NCBI GenBank assembly: GCA_030667555.1
Contig: DAOUVR010000083.1
Span: 1-5,572 of the forward strand
Direction: 5' to 3'
DNA from: Dehalococcoidia bacterium
Lineage (GTDB): Bacteria > Chloroflexota > Dehalococcoidia > E44-bin15
Length of the DNA: 5,572 nucleotides
Below are positions 1 through 5,533 of the stretch, in pieces. The translations under genes and the position numbers were made by a program. Position 1 is the stretch's first letter; every line of letters begins with the position of its first letter. Under the pieces are notes generated by a model. That model worked only from the letters and a program-made list of their open reading frames with translations. It did not search any database and was not told where the DNA came from.

Positions 1-115
1 CAAGCCCGTAAGGAATGTTAAAAGCGACTGTCCCTGTCGCATACCATGTTTTACCCAGCGATGGTGCTCCTACTCGCGCCCCCTGCTCCAGGGTTTGTGC
101 TTTATTAAGGTCCAC
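1..115 (-). CDS. Partial N-terminus of an unidentified protein (runs off left edge)
   Basis: An open frame begins with GTG at 115-113 and stays open to the window edge, giving 38 codons. The product begins MDLNKAQTLEQGARVG and continues with a Gly/Thr-rich stretch ending in NIPYGL. A strong ribosome binding site, GAAGGAGG on the minus strand (128-121), lies about 5-6 bases before the GTG, which is the main reason for choosing this start. A perfect TTGACA hexamer lies further upstream at 170-165. The gene is transcribed divergently from the transporter at 785. I do not recognise the family, and there is no evident signal peptide or known motif in this fragment. The call rests on RBS, promoter and an uninterrupted frame, not on homology. 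Confidence 0.55.
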   Translation of the reverse strand, partial: MDLNKAQTLEQGARVGAPSLGKTWYATGTVAFNIPYGL

Positions 116-139
116 TCTTAGCCTCCTTCTCAACTGAAA

Positions 140-170
140 ACAGGCATATCAATGTAGAATAGCCTGTCAA
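140..170 (-). promoter_or_regulatory. Putative promoter with overlapping inverted-repeat operator
   Basis: On the minus strand a consensus -35 hexamer TTGACA (170-165) is followed after 16 bases by a weak -10, TATGCC (148-143). An inverted repeat, ACAGGC at 140-145 and GCCTGT at 162-167, overlaps both hexamers with half-site centres about 22 bp apart, close to two helical turns. That spacing is typical of a dimeric repressor site. It would control the GTG-start gene at 115, whose RBS lies just downstream. The -10 match is poor (3 of 6), so the exact promoter is uncertain. The operator role is inferred from geometry only. Confidence 0.4.
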
Positions 171-624
171 TTTCCTTATTTATTTCCGACCCCAAATCCA
201 TTCCAGAGAGCTCACTCATCTATCATAAATGCAAAGATGGTACTATTCTAGCCCATTTCGAGTATTTCATCGAGTGCTTGGCCTCGTTCACATAGGTGGG
301 TGGCATCTTGCAGTTGTTGCGAGACTCTGCGCTACTAGTCATTGCGAGGCTTGTATCGATCCTGGTAGGGGCGTCCTTCCTAAGAAGGATTGAACGCCCC
401 TACATTGCATGTTTTCTGGCTGTGCCCCCCGGTAACATACGTCTCAGGGTGGATGGAGAAATGGGGTAGCTGCGCTTAGACTGGCGACGACCGAGATGAC
501 GGAGCGAGGCAGTATATAAAGTATCGTTTTGAACGAGCACAGTCTGGCTGACTTTAGCGGTAAAACTTGCCTGGAATGCGTGGCTATATGGATGTAACAA
601 AACAGTTATGATTGGTAAATTAGC
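171..624. other. Gene-free divergent intergenic spacer
   Basis: About 450 bases carry no credible gene on either strand. The longest frame here (minus, 600 to 400) starts with TTG, has no ribosome binding site, encodes a protein without recognisable features and ends inside the palindrome at 365-403. The stretch 171-260 is AT-rich and otherwise featureless. The bases GTCATTGCGAGG at 338-349 match the start of a dispersed intergenic repeat I recall from many bacterial genomes, so the spacer may be built from decayed repeat copies. The region separates the minus-strand gene at 115 from the promoter of the plus-strand transporter. Confidence 0.6.
365..403. repeat. Nested palindromic (REP-like) element
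   Basis: Outer arms GTAGGGGCGT (365-374) and ACGCCCCTAC (394-403) are perfect 10-base reverse complements. Inside them a second stem, TCCTTC (374-379) and GAAGGA (384-389), closes a CTAA loop; T374 can pair in either stem. The result is a long hairpin with a small bulge on one side (390-393). Palindromes with GTAGGGGC/GCCCCTAC ends are, to my recollection, common dispersed intergenic repeats in several phyla. No T-run follows on the plus strand, so a terminator is unlikely. The inner core recurs in the moaA-rdgB spacer at 3780-3795. Confidence 0.65.
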
Positions 625-653
625 TTGACTTTTAGTGTGACAACATATATAAG
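625..653 (+). promoter_or_regulatory. Sigma70-type promoter for the transporter gene
   Basis: TTGACT (625-630, 5 of 6 to consensus) and TATAAG (648-653, 5 of 6) are separated by exactly 17 bases. An overlapping alternative -10, TATATA at 646-651, would give a 15-base spacer. Transcription would begin near 660 and leave an untranslated leader of roughly 125 bases before the TTG at 785. The leader contains the hairpins described at 677-765. Confidence 0.65.
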
Positions 654-676
654 AGCGTGAATACGAACAAATATAG

Positions 677-765
677 TTGAAAGGGTGTGATATCTTTCAA
701 ATAGAAACATTAAGGTGCCTGAGGCAATCGACTGCCGGGGATTAGCCTCAGTCGAGAAGGTTTTT
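677..765 (+). promoter_or_regulatory. Structured 5' leader with mutually exclusive hairpins
   Basis: Three perfect 7-bp stems are visible between the promoter and the transporter start. TTGAAAG (677-683) pairs with CTTTCAA (694-700). CTGAGGC (719-725) pairs with GCCTCAG (745-751). TCGACTG (728-734) pairs with CAGTCGA (749-755). The last two share bases 749-751 and their arms are interleaved, so they cannot both form fully. A TTTTT run follows at 761-765, five bases after the third stem. This is the layout of an attenuator or regulatory leader, but the U-run is short and offset and the third stem has a 14-base loop. I could not match it to a riboswitch class I know. Confidence 0.4.
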
Positions 766-784
766 AAAGAGTGCTCTTAGGAAA

Positions 785-2065
785 TTGACGGAAAGGAAGG
801 CCGATTTGGCCGAGGAAGTCACGTATCCCCGATACCGCTGGTTTTTGTTGTTGATGGCATGGGCGCTTCTGTGTCTTACAGCCTATAACAACACGATGCA
901 GAATGTTCGGTATGACCTCCGAGAAGCACCGCCGATAGGGCTGGGACTTACAACCACAGAATTCTATCTGTGCATCGTCGCATCAGCGCTTGCCCCCATA
1001 GTTGTAAACGTGCTCAGCGGCCTGCTGACCGACAGGATAGGGGCAAAGAGGGTGATCCTGTATGGAGCGATCGTAACCGTTTTCGGCGCCATGTTGAGGG
1101 TGGCTGCAACCGGGTTCATAGACCTCTTCATCTACTGTATTATCATGGGCGTAGGCCTGGGGACTTTGAGTGGCAATGTACCTAAGCTGGTGGGACAGTG
1201 GTTCCCTGTCAGGCAGGTGTACCTTGGCATTGCGCTCTTCTCGACGTCGCTGGGGATTGGTCCATTCCTGGCGCTGTCTACCGGCGCCATGTTCCCGAGC
1301 TACTTTGTGGGTTTCCTTGTCATGGGGGGGTTGCTGGCTGTGATGTGTGTGGTGTGGGCTATCTGGGCCAAGGACAGGCCCAAGGAGTACCTGGAGTTTG
1401 GTAAGCCGATCGTCGGCGTCTCGTACAAAGAGAGCCTGCTCACAGTCATCAAATCAAAAGCCGTCTGGCTAGTCCTTCTCTCATTCGCCCTGGTGGCGGC
1501 AGTGGTTGCCGCCTGGGTAGGCGGAATACCGCTGTTTCTGGTGGAAACCAAAGGGGTATCCAAAGGGGTAGCCGGCATCGTCATATCGCTTTCAGTAGTC
1601 GGCTACACCATCGGCATCGTGTTATGGGCTTGGGTGGCGGAGAAGGTGGGCCGCATGAAACCTGTCTACGTTGTCTGCATGGTCCTGTCGGGAGCGACCG
1701 GCTTGCTGACGTTCATACTAGCTCCTGGCATCGGCATGTGGGTGATTGGCATCTTCCCCGGGCTGTTCATGGGAGCGGGGCCTCCTCTGATAATGCAGAT
1801 GCCGCTACGACTGAAGGGGATCGGTACTAGATACGCCGGCGCTGCTGTGGGGCTAGTCACCTCATTTAGCGCCATTATGGCCTTCACTATGCTGCCGTAC
1901 ATGTTCACCCCCCTCTGGAACACATTGGGTGCTTTCTATGCGTCAACGTTCCTGTGTGTTTCTCTGTGGGCGGCGGGTGCGCTCTTTTTGATGGCGCCAG
2001 AGGTTGGCCGAAAGTATATCATGAGAATGTTGAAAGAGGCCGAGCAGGCAACTCCGGCAAGCTAG
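785..2065 (+). CDS. Major facilitator superfamily (MFS) transporter
   Basis: This 426-residue protein is the usual length for a 12-helix MFS carrier, an inner-membrane secondary transporter. Hydrophobic helices begin near residue 18 and end near 404, with a charged central loop around 194-222 separating the two six-helix halves. The helix 2-3 loop has the MFS signature GLLTDRIGAKRV (79-90), and a degenerate second copy, WVAEKVGR (283-290), occupies the equivalent place in the second half. The segment PKLVGQWFP (133-141) after helix 4 resembles anion/organic-acid MFS carriers of the CynX or OFA type, but the substrate cannot be read from sequence. The start is uncertain. TTG at 785 has an AGGA only two bases away, whereas the in-frame TTG at 806 has AAGGAAGG (793-800) at good spacing, which would give 419 residues. 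A stop at 743-745 limits upstream extension. The gene converges on moaC; nothing shows it transports molybdate. Confidence 0.9.
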   Translation: MTERKADLAEEVTYPRYRWFLLLMAWALLCLTAYNNTMQNVRYDLREAPPIGLGLTTTEFYLCIVASALAPIVVNVLSGLLTDRIGAKRVILYGAIVTVFGAMLRVAATGFIDLFIYCIIMGVGLGTLSGNVPKLVGQWFPVRQVYLGIALFSTSLGIGPFLALSTGAMFPSYFVGFLVMGGLLAVMCVVWAIWAKDRPKEYLEFGKPIVGVSYKESLLTVIKSKAVWLVLLSFALVAAVVAAWVGGIPLFLVETKGVSKGVAGIVISLSVVGYTIGIVLWAWVAEKVGRMKPVYVVCMVLSGATGLLTFILAPGIGMWVIGIFPGLFMGAGPPLIMQMPLRLKGIGTRYAGAAVGLVTSFSAIMAFTMLPYMFTPLWNTLGAFYASTFLCVSLWAAGALFLMAPEVGRKYIMRMLKEAEQATPAS

Positions 2066-2163
2066 GGCAGGCCTGATGGCAAGACCGTGCTGATTGATGA
2101 ACTGTTCAGGTCAAAGGGGTGTCAGGCCCGAGCATTGAGGGAGTGAAAAGAGGCTGAGGTCGC

Positions 2164-2607
2164 CTATTTGAGGACGACGGTTCCGCTTTTGCCGCCGCTC
2201 TTCCTCACCAGGCGGATGGCCTCGATCCTCATGGTCTGGTCTACTGCTTTGCACATATCGTAGATGGTTAAGGCGCTTACCGCTACAGCGGTAAGCGCTT
2301 CCATTTCCACCCCTGTTTTACCGGTGCACTTTACCGTGGCGGTGATCTCCACGCCATCCTTGGCAAATTCAAATTCCACCTTCACCTCGTCGAGCATCAG
2401 TGGATGGCACATGGGGATGAGATGAGAGGTCTGCTTTGCCGCCATGAATCCAGCTACCTGAGCGGTGGCAAGGACGTCCCCTTTCGGCGTTTTACCCTGC
2501 GTTATCATGGACAGGGTTTCAGGCTTCATCCTTACCACACCCTTAGCCGTTGCCTCCCGCGCTGTCAACGGCTTTTCGCTTACATCGACCATCCGTGTAG
2601 GTTTCAT
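2164..2607 (-). CDS. moaC: Cyclic pyranopterin monophosphate synthase MoaC
   Basis: MoaC is a soluble enzyme that converts the MoaA product, 3',8-cyclo-7,8-dihydro-GTP, into cyclic pyranopterin monophosphate, the first stable precursor of molybdenum cofactor. Family landmarks are present in order: RMVDVSEK (5-12), KGDVLATAQVAG (42-53), LIPMCHPL (63-70, with the conserved His68), GVEMEAL (99-105) and TIYDMCKAVD (114-123). Asp117 and Lys120 match the catalytic Asp128/Lys131 of the E. coli enzyme. At 147 residues it is slightly shorter than the usual ~160, because it begins almost directly at the RMVDVSEK motif. The ATG (2607-2605) immediately follows the moaA stop codon TGA, and AGGAGG lies within the end of moaA, so the start is firm and translation is probably coupled. 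Residues 107-112 read AVAVSA where I recall AVSVAA or similar in homologues, at a perfect DNA palindrome. Confidence 0.96.
   Translation of the reverse strand: MKPTRMVDVSEKPLTAREATAKGVVRMKPETLSMITQGKTPKGDVLATAQVAGFMAAKQTSHLIPMCHPLMLDEVKVEFEFAKDGVEITATVKCTGKTGVEMEALTAVAVSALTIYDMCKAVDQTMRIEAIRLVRKSGGKSGTVVLK
2273..2298. repeat. Perfect 12-bp inverted repeat inside moaC
   Basis: GCGCTTACCGCT (2273-2284) and AGCGGTAAGCGC (2287-2298) are exact reverse complements separated by two bases. The hairpin lies in moaC codons for residues about 104-112, in the conserved block just before the catalytic TIYDMCK motif. It is too far from gene boundaries to be a terminator and has no T-run. It may be a chance effect of alternating Ala/Val/Ser codons, or the product of quasipalindrome correction. 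Confidence 0.9.
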
Positions 2608-3585
2608 TCAACCTCCTACCTGGCGCATCGCTCGCCCCTTCGGAAGTACCCCTTCCGCCAGGTGATGACGATGTGGTTTAGCCGCTACAGCCTGTCGAAT
2701 CAACTCCTTGAGTTCCTCGGGCGAGGCCCCATTGCGCAACGGATTCTTGAGGTCCATCTCATAGTCGCTCAACAGGCAGGGGCGCAGCTTTCCGTCCGCC
2801 GTGAGGCGCAAGCGATTACAATTGAAGCAGAAGTGTTCACTGAGCGGGCTGATGAAGCCCACCGTTCCCTCTGCCTCTGGAAAGCGGAAGTACTGTGCCG
2901 GACCGTTGCCATGACTTGTCAGGCAAGTCTCCAGGGGACCCAAAGAGAGGAGGCGCTCTTTGATTTCACCTGTAGGGACAAAAGCAAGGTGGTCGTCGGT
3001 GCTAAAGGGCATAAGCTCGATAAACCGTACATGCCACCCATCATTCAGGGTAAGGCGGGCGAAATCGAGCACCTCATCATCGTTTGTCCCCTGCATCACC
3101 ACCATGTTCACCTTGACCGGGTCGAGTCCCGCCTCTTTTGCTGCCTCGATGCCGTCGAGGACATCGTCCAGCCTGCCATATCTGGTGATCTGCTGGTATC
3201 TGTCCCGTTTGAGGGTGTCAAGACTCACATTGACCCGTTTTAGCCCAGCCTCTTTAAGCGGTGTGGCATATTTTCTGAGCAACACACCGTTTGTAGTCAG
3301 GGCGATATCGTCTATACCCTCGACCTGAGAGAGCATGCGCACAAGCTCGGTAAGCTCTGACCTCACCAGGGGTTCACCTCCGGTGAGCCTCAGTTTGTTG
3401 ACGCCAAGGGCGGCGGCTGCCTGGGCCACCGCCAGAATCTCCTCGTAGCGAAGGATTTCGCTGTGGGGCAGGAGCGCAATGCCTTGGTCAGGCATGCAGT
3501 ATACGCAGCGCAGGTTACAGCGGTCGGTGACCGATATTCTCAGGTAGTTTATGGGTCGCTGGAAGGAATCCGATAGCCCAGTCAT
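2608..3585 (-). CDS. moaA: GTP 3',8-cyclase MoaA (radical SAM)
   Basis: MoaA uses S-adenosylmethionine and two [4Fe-4S] clusters to cyclise GTP to 3',8-cyclo-7,8-dihydro-GTP, the first step of molybdenum cofactor synthesis. The 325-residue length is typical. The N-terminal radical SAM cluster motif is DRCNLRCVYC with Cys23, Cys27 and Cys30. TGGEP (68-72) is the SAM-binding loop. The C-terminal GTP-binding cluster is supplied by Cys253, Cys256 and Cys270, in HFCFNCNRLRLTADGKLRPC. The protein ends in the conserved Gly-Gly tail (324-325) that is essential in this family. The stop TGA abuts the moaC ATG with no gap, making a two-gene operon. The ATG at 3585-3583 gives the expected short lead-in to the RPINYLRISVTDRCN block; its RBS is weak (at best GAAGAA). 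A good promoter lies 27 bases upstream. Nothing appears truncated or mutated. Confidence 0.97.
   Translation of the reverse strand: MTGLSDSFQRPINYLRISVTDRCNLRCVYCMPDQGIALLPHSEILRYEEILAVAQAAAALGVNKLRLTGGEPLVRSELTELVRMLSQVEGIDDIALTTNGVLLRKYATPLKEAGLKRVNVSLDTLKRDRYQQITRYGRLDDVLDGIEAAKEAGLDPVKVNMVVMQGTNDDEVLDFARLTLNDGWHVRFIELMPFSTDDHLAFVPTGEIKERLLSLGPLETCLTSHGNGPAQYFRFPEAEGTVGFISPLSEHFCFNCNRLRLTADGKLRPCLLSDYEMDLKNPLRNGASPEELKELIRQAVAAKPHRHHLAEGVLPKGRAMRQVGG
2611..2617 (-). promoter_or_regulatory. Ribosome binding site of moaC
   Basis: AGGAGGT on the minus strand (2617-2611) overlaps the last codons of moaA, which encode the Gly-Gly tail region, and sits three bases before the moaC ATG, with the TGA stop between. 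It fixes the moaC start and supports translational coupling. Confidence 0.8.
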
Positions 3586-3611
3586 TTCTTCGAACTATTT
3601 GCCCTTTCTCT

Positions 3612-3640
3612 ACTATACTCGTCCAGCACGTCGGAGGCAA
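3612..3640 (-). promoter_or_regulatory. Sigma70-type promoter for moaA-moaC
   Basis: On the minus strand TTGCCT (3640-3635, 4 of 6) and TATAGT (3617-3612, 5 of 6) are separated by exactly 17 bases. Transcription would start near 3605, giving a leader of only about 20 bases before the moaA ATG. A leader that short leaves no room for the large molybdenum-cofactor riboswitch found upstream of some moa operons. The moa pair can therefore be transcribed independently of rdgB. Confidence 0.6.
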
Positions 3641-3678
3641 ATCACCCCTTTTCTCTTCCCTCCCGCTTTTTTCCTGTC

Positions 3679-3758
3679 CCCTCCCCCTTGAGGGGGAGGG
3701 TTAGGGAGGAGGTGAAACGCCTCACCTTCCCTCTAACTCCTCCGACAGATCGGGAGAG
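3679..3758. repeat. Chain of three abutting palindromes in the moaA-rdgB spacer
   Basis: Hairpin one has perfect 10-bp arms, CCCTCCCCCT (3679-3688) and AGGGGGAGGG (3691-3700). Hairpin two pairs 3700-3715 with 3722-3737, 16 positions with one mismatch and two G-T wobbles, around a six-base loop. Hairpin three is imperfect: CCGA (3742-3745) and TCGG (3750-3753) close a CAGA loop, with partial pairing outward to about 3737-3758. Neighbouring hairpins share their end bases. The C/T-rich and G/A-rich text resembles dispersed intergenic repeats I recall from several bacterial groups. T-runs are missing on the correct side for either strand, so these are not simple terminators, although they lie just downstream of rdgB and could protect the 3' end of its mRNA. 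Confidence 0.6.
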
Positions 3759-3767
3759 GATTCATTT

Positions 3768-3808
3768 CCGTTCGCCCTGTCCTTCTGCGGAAGGATGTCG
3801 AAGGATGG
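3768..3808. repeat. REP-like element with inner hairpin and direct repeat
   Basis: CCGTTCGCCCTG (3768-3779) and GTCGAAGGATGG (3797-3808) look like the two ends of a widespread intergenic repeat usually seen with a short AGCTT-type centre (recalled, not searched). Here the centre is the hairpin TCCTTC-TGCG-GAAGGA (3780-3795). GAAGGATG occurs twice, at 3790-3797 and 3800-3807. The element ends two bases before the rdgB stop codon, so insertion or expansion stopped right at the gene end. Its hairpin core matches that of the repeat at 374-389. Confidence 0.5.
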
Positions 3809-3810
3809 CA

Positions 3811-4425
3811 TCAGTCACTACTTCTTATATATCGCTCCAGTATCTGGCGCGCTCTTCTCGCCGCTTTGCCGCGATGGCTTATCTCGTTCTTCTCCTCTAT
3901 GGTCAGCTCGGCCATCGTCTTGCCCAGTTCGGGGAGGAAAAAGATGGGGTCATAGCCAAATCCCCCTTCGCCCCTGGGTTCGAAAGCGATGATGCCATGG
4001 CATTCTCCCTGGCAAAGCTCTACTGCTCCTTTAAGCGTGGCGATGGCAATCACACACCTGAAGCAGGCGGCTCTCTGCTCCCATGGGACGTGGCTAAGCT
4101 TCGACAGCAGGAAATCGAGCCGTTCCCTGTCGGAAACACCCTCGCCAGCATAGCGAGCGGATAGTGCGCCAGGCTCCCCCCCTAAAGCATCCACCTCCAG
4201 TCCCGAGTCATCGGCAAGCGCAGTGAGATCGCTCGCCAGGGCATACGCTTCAGCCTTAATCGAGGCGTTTTCCTCCATTGTTTCCCCCGTCTCCCTAACC
4301 ACCACATCGATGCCCACATCGGAGAGGGTGACAATATCATAGGGTATGCCCTGGAGCGGCAGCAAGTATTCCCGCACCTTAGCCGCGTTCTTCGTCGCCA
4401 GGAGGAGCTTGGGCATGCCCATCAC
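3811..4425 (-). CDS. rdgB: dITP/XTP pyrophosphatase, RdgB/HAM1 family
   Basis: This soluble housecleaning enzyme hydrolyses non-canonical purine triphosphates (dITP, ITP, XTP) to monophosphate and pyrophosphate, keeping deaminated bases out of DNA and RNA. Its 204 residues match the family norm of about 190-205. Motifs in order: LLATKNAAKVREY (8-20; Thr11, Asn13, Lys16), ENASIKAEAYA (52-62), LADDSGLEVDALGG (70-83, with catalytic Asp73), GALSARYAG (86-94), GGFGYDPIF (154-162) and ISHRGKA (182-188). It overlaps fbp: the GTG at 4425 shares four bases (GTGA) with the fbp stop, ATG at 4422 shares one (TGATG), and ATG at 4416 gives the commoner N-terminus MPKLLLATKN. No strong RBS is visible, so translation is probably coupled to fbp whichever start is used. 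The stop lies next to a REP-like element. Confidence 0.96.
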   Translation of the reverse strand: MMGMPKLLLATKNAAKVREYLLPLQGIPYDIVTLSDVGIDVVVRETGETMEENASIKAEAYALASDLTALADDSGLEVDALGGEPGALSARYAGEGVSDRERLDFLLSKLSHVPWEQRAACFRCVIAIATLKGAVELCQGECHGIIAFEPRGEGGFGYDPIFFLPELGKTMAELTIEEKNEISHRGKAARRARQILERYIRSSD

Positions 4426-5516
4426 TCAAGATCGGTAAATCTCTTCTCCAGTTTCTTTATCACCTGGGGCATGGTGGTATATTCCATCTCCTCTAACGGG
4501 AGCCTGTGCGGCTCGAAGGGACCGTGGCTACGCATGTAGTCAGCGATCTCGCCGGCGATACGTCTCGCCTTATCGAAACTGGGGTCGTCGAACATATCCC
4601 TTGGCCCAACCAGTTTGCCTCCCGATAGCTGGAAGCCAGCTGCAATTACCCGGGGTGGCCCGTCGAAGCGCGTGGGGTTAGATTCACGGACCGCCACCGG
4701 CATAAAAGGTCCATGGTGGGAGCCTCGCATCCATCCCTCGACAAGTATGGGGTTGGTGAATGGCTCCAGCACCTCTCCCACTGCGGGGAACTCCCCCTGG
4801 GAACGGACAATGCATACCGGGTCATCCTTGCCCACATATCTCCCTGCCATCATTGACAGGCGCTGCGTGGAGGAGACGGATGCGATCTCGCCGGAGCCGC
4901 GGTGATAGACCGCTTTCACCGCATAGCGGCCTGGCGCCCCCATGAACAGGAGCATGTCATATATCTCTTCAGGGGCATTGAGGTTGATTTTCTTATGCTC
5001 TTTGACATCGTGAATCTCGAAGCTGAAGCCCCCGTGCATGTTCTCGGCGATTACCAGCCCGATGGTATTGAAAGGGTCGGCAAATATCTTGTAAAGAGGA
5101 AAATTCCATGCCCCGGATGATGTCTTATCGGCCATGAAGATGATGATCGGCTCCGAACCCCTCTCCTCGAACTCCATTTCAGCCACTCCCGGACCCATCC
5201 CCTTTACATTGCCTGAGAAGGCGTCGCTGAGGAGGTCCTGGCCAGCCCCGTGCAGCTTTAGCTCCTTGGCCACCTTGGTGCACTCAAGGAAGGTGTCCCA
5301 GGCGAGCTTGTGAATCGCCTCGTCTTCCTCCCCTCGCTCATGGGTCATGATAAGCTGCAGGTCGTCTCCGCAGTTGGTGACGTGAAAATCGACCAGCAGC
5401 TTATCGCGCTTTGCCTTCTCCATGCACTCATGGCCCTTCTCTATAAGTAAGGGATGAGAGCTGGAATGTCCTACATAGCCTCCAATATCAGCCTTGATAA
5501 CGCTCAGTGTGATCAT
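4422..5516 (-). CDS. fbp: Bifunctional fructose-1,6-bisphosphate aldolase/phosphatase (archaeal type)
   Basis: This one-domain enzyme condenses dihydroxyacetone phosphate and glyceraldehyde-3-phosphate and then dephosphorylates the fructose-1,6-bisphosphate to fructose-6-phosphate, which makes it a one-way gluconeogenic enzyme. The 364-residue length is typical. Nearly the whole sequence follows the family, and the functional residues known from the Sulfolobus enzyme appear here two positions earlier: Asp10 and His17, Asp51/Asp52, Gln93, Asp130/Lys131, Tyr227, the Schiff-base Lys230 in YVGKDDP, Asp231/Asp232, Gln240, Arg264, Asp285 and Tyr346. Both activities therefore look intact. The ATG at 5516-5514 has a very strong RBS. 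The gene is followed by rdgB with a 4-base overlap and preceded, 17 bases away, by the likely end of another minus-strand gene. The family is found in archaea and in deep-branching, mostly thermophilic or anaerobic bacteria. Confidence 0.97.
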   Translation of the reverse strand: MITLSVIKADIGGYVGHSSSHPLLIEKGHECMEKAKRDKLLVDFHVTNCGDDLQLIMTHERGEEDEAIHKLAWDTFLECTKVAKELKLHGAGQDLLSDAFSGNVKGMGPGVAEMEFEERGSEPIIIFMADKTSSGAWNFPLYKIFADPFNTIGLVIAENMHGGFSFEIHDVKEHKKINLNAPEEIYDMLLFMGAPGRYAVKAVYHRGSGEIASVSSTQRLSMMAGRYVGKDDPVCIVRSQGEFPAVGEVLEPFTNPILVEGWMRGSHHGPFMPVAVRESNPTRFDGPPRVIAAGFQLSGGKLVGPRDMFDDPSFDKARRIAGEIADYMRSHGPFEPHRLPLEEMEYTTMPQVIKKLEKRFTDLE

Positions 5517-5522
5517 ATTCCT

Positions 5523-5529
5523 CCTCCTT
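5523..5529 (-). promoter_or_regulatory. Ribosome binding site of fbp
   Basis: AAGGAGG on the minus strand (5529-5523), continuing into AGGAAT, lies six bases before the ATG. It is the strongest such site in the window, suggests high translation of fbp, and fixes its start. Confidence 0.85.
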
Positions 5530-5533
5530 TCGC

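Noticed and set aside
248..325. Short minus-strand frame reading like a protein C-terminus (…GQALDEILEMG)
   Set aside because: Only about 26 codons, preceded by two TAG stops, with no start codon or RBS; it could be a decayed gene end but is not separable from chance.
400..600. 66-codon minus-strand open frame in the left spacer
   Set aside because: TTG start without an RBS, no recognisable protein features, and its stop lies in the palindromic repeat arm.
660..760. Molybdenum-cofactor, TPP, cobalamin or c-di-GMP riboswitch upstream of the transporter
   Set aside because: The conserved core sequences of these classes that I can recall are not present; only generic hairpins are seen.
785..2065. 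Calling the MFS protein a molybdate or nitrate transporter because of the neighbouring moa genes
   Set aside because: It is convergent with, not in, the moa operon. Known molybdate uptake is mainly by ABC systems, and I see no nitrate-transporter signature clear enough to support the claim.
2070..2128. GGCCTGA/TCAGGCC inverted repeat between the convergent transporter and moaC as a bidirectional terminator
   Set aside because: The 7-bp arms are 45 bases apart and there is no T-run on either strand.
2404..3243. 279-codon plus-strand open frame antisense to moaC and moaA
   Set aside because: It spans two well-identified minus-strand genes, has no RBS or recognisable domain, and its protein is rich in His, Arg and Cys, as expected for a reverse-strand shadow.
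3671..3700. GC-rich hairpin next to a T-run (3667-3672) as a rho-independent terminator
   Set aside because: On the plus strand the T-run precedes the hairpin, and on the minus strand the hairpin is followed by A residues, so neither orientation fits.
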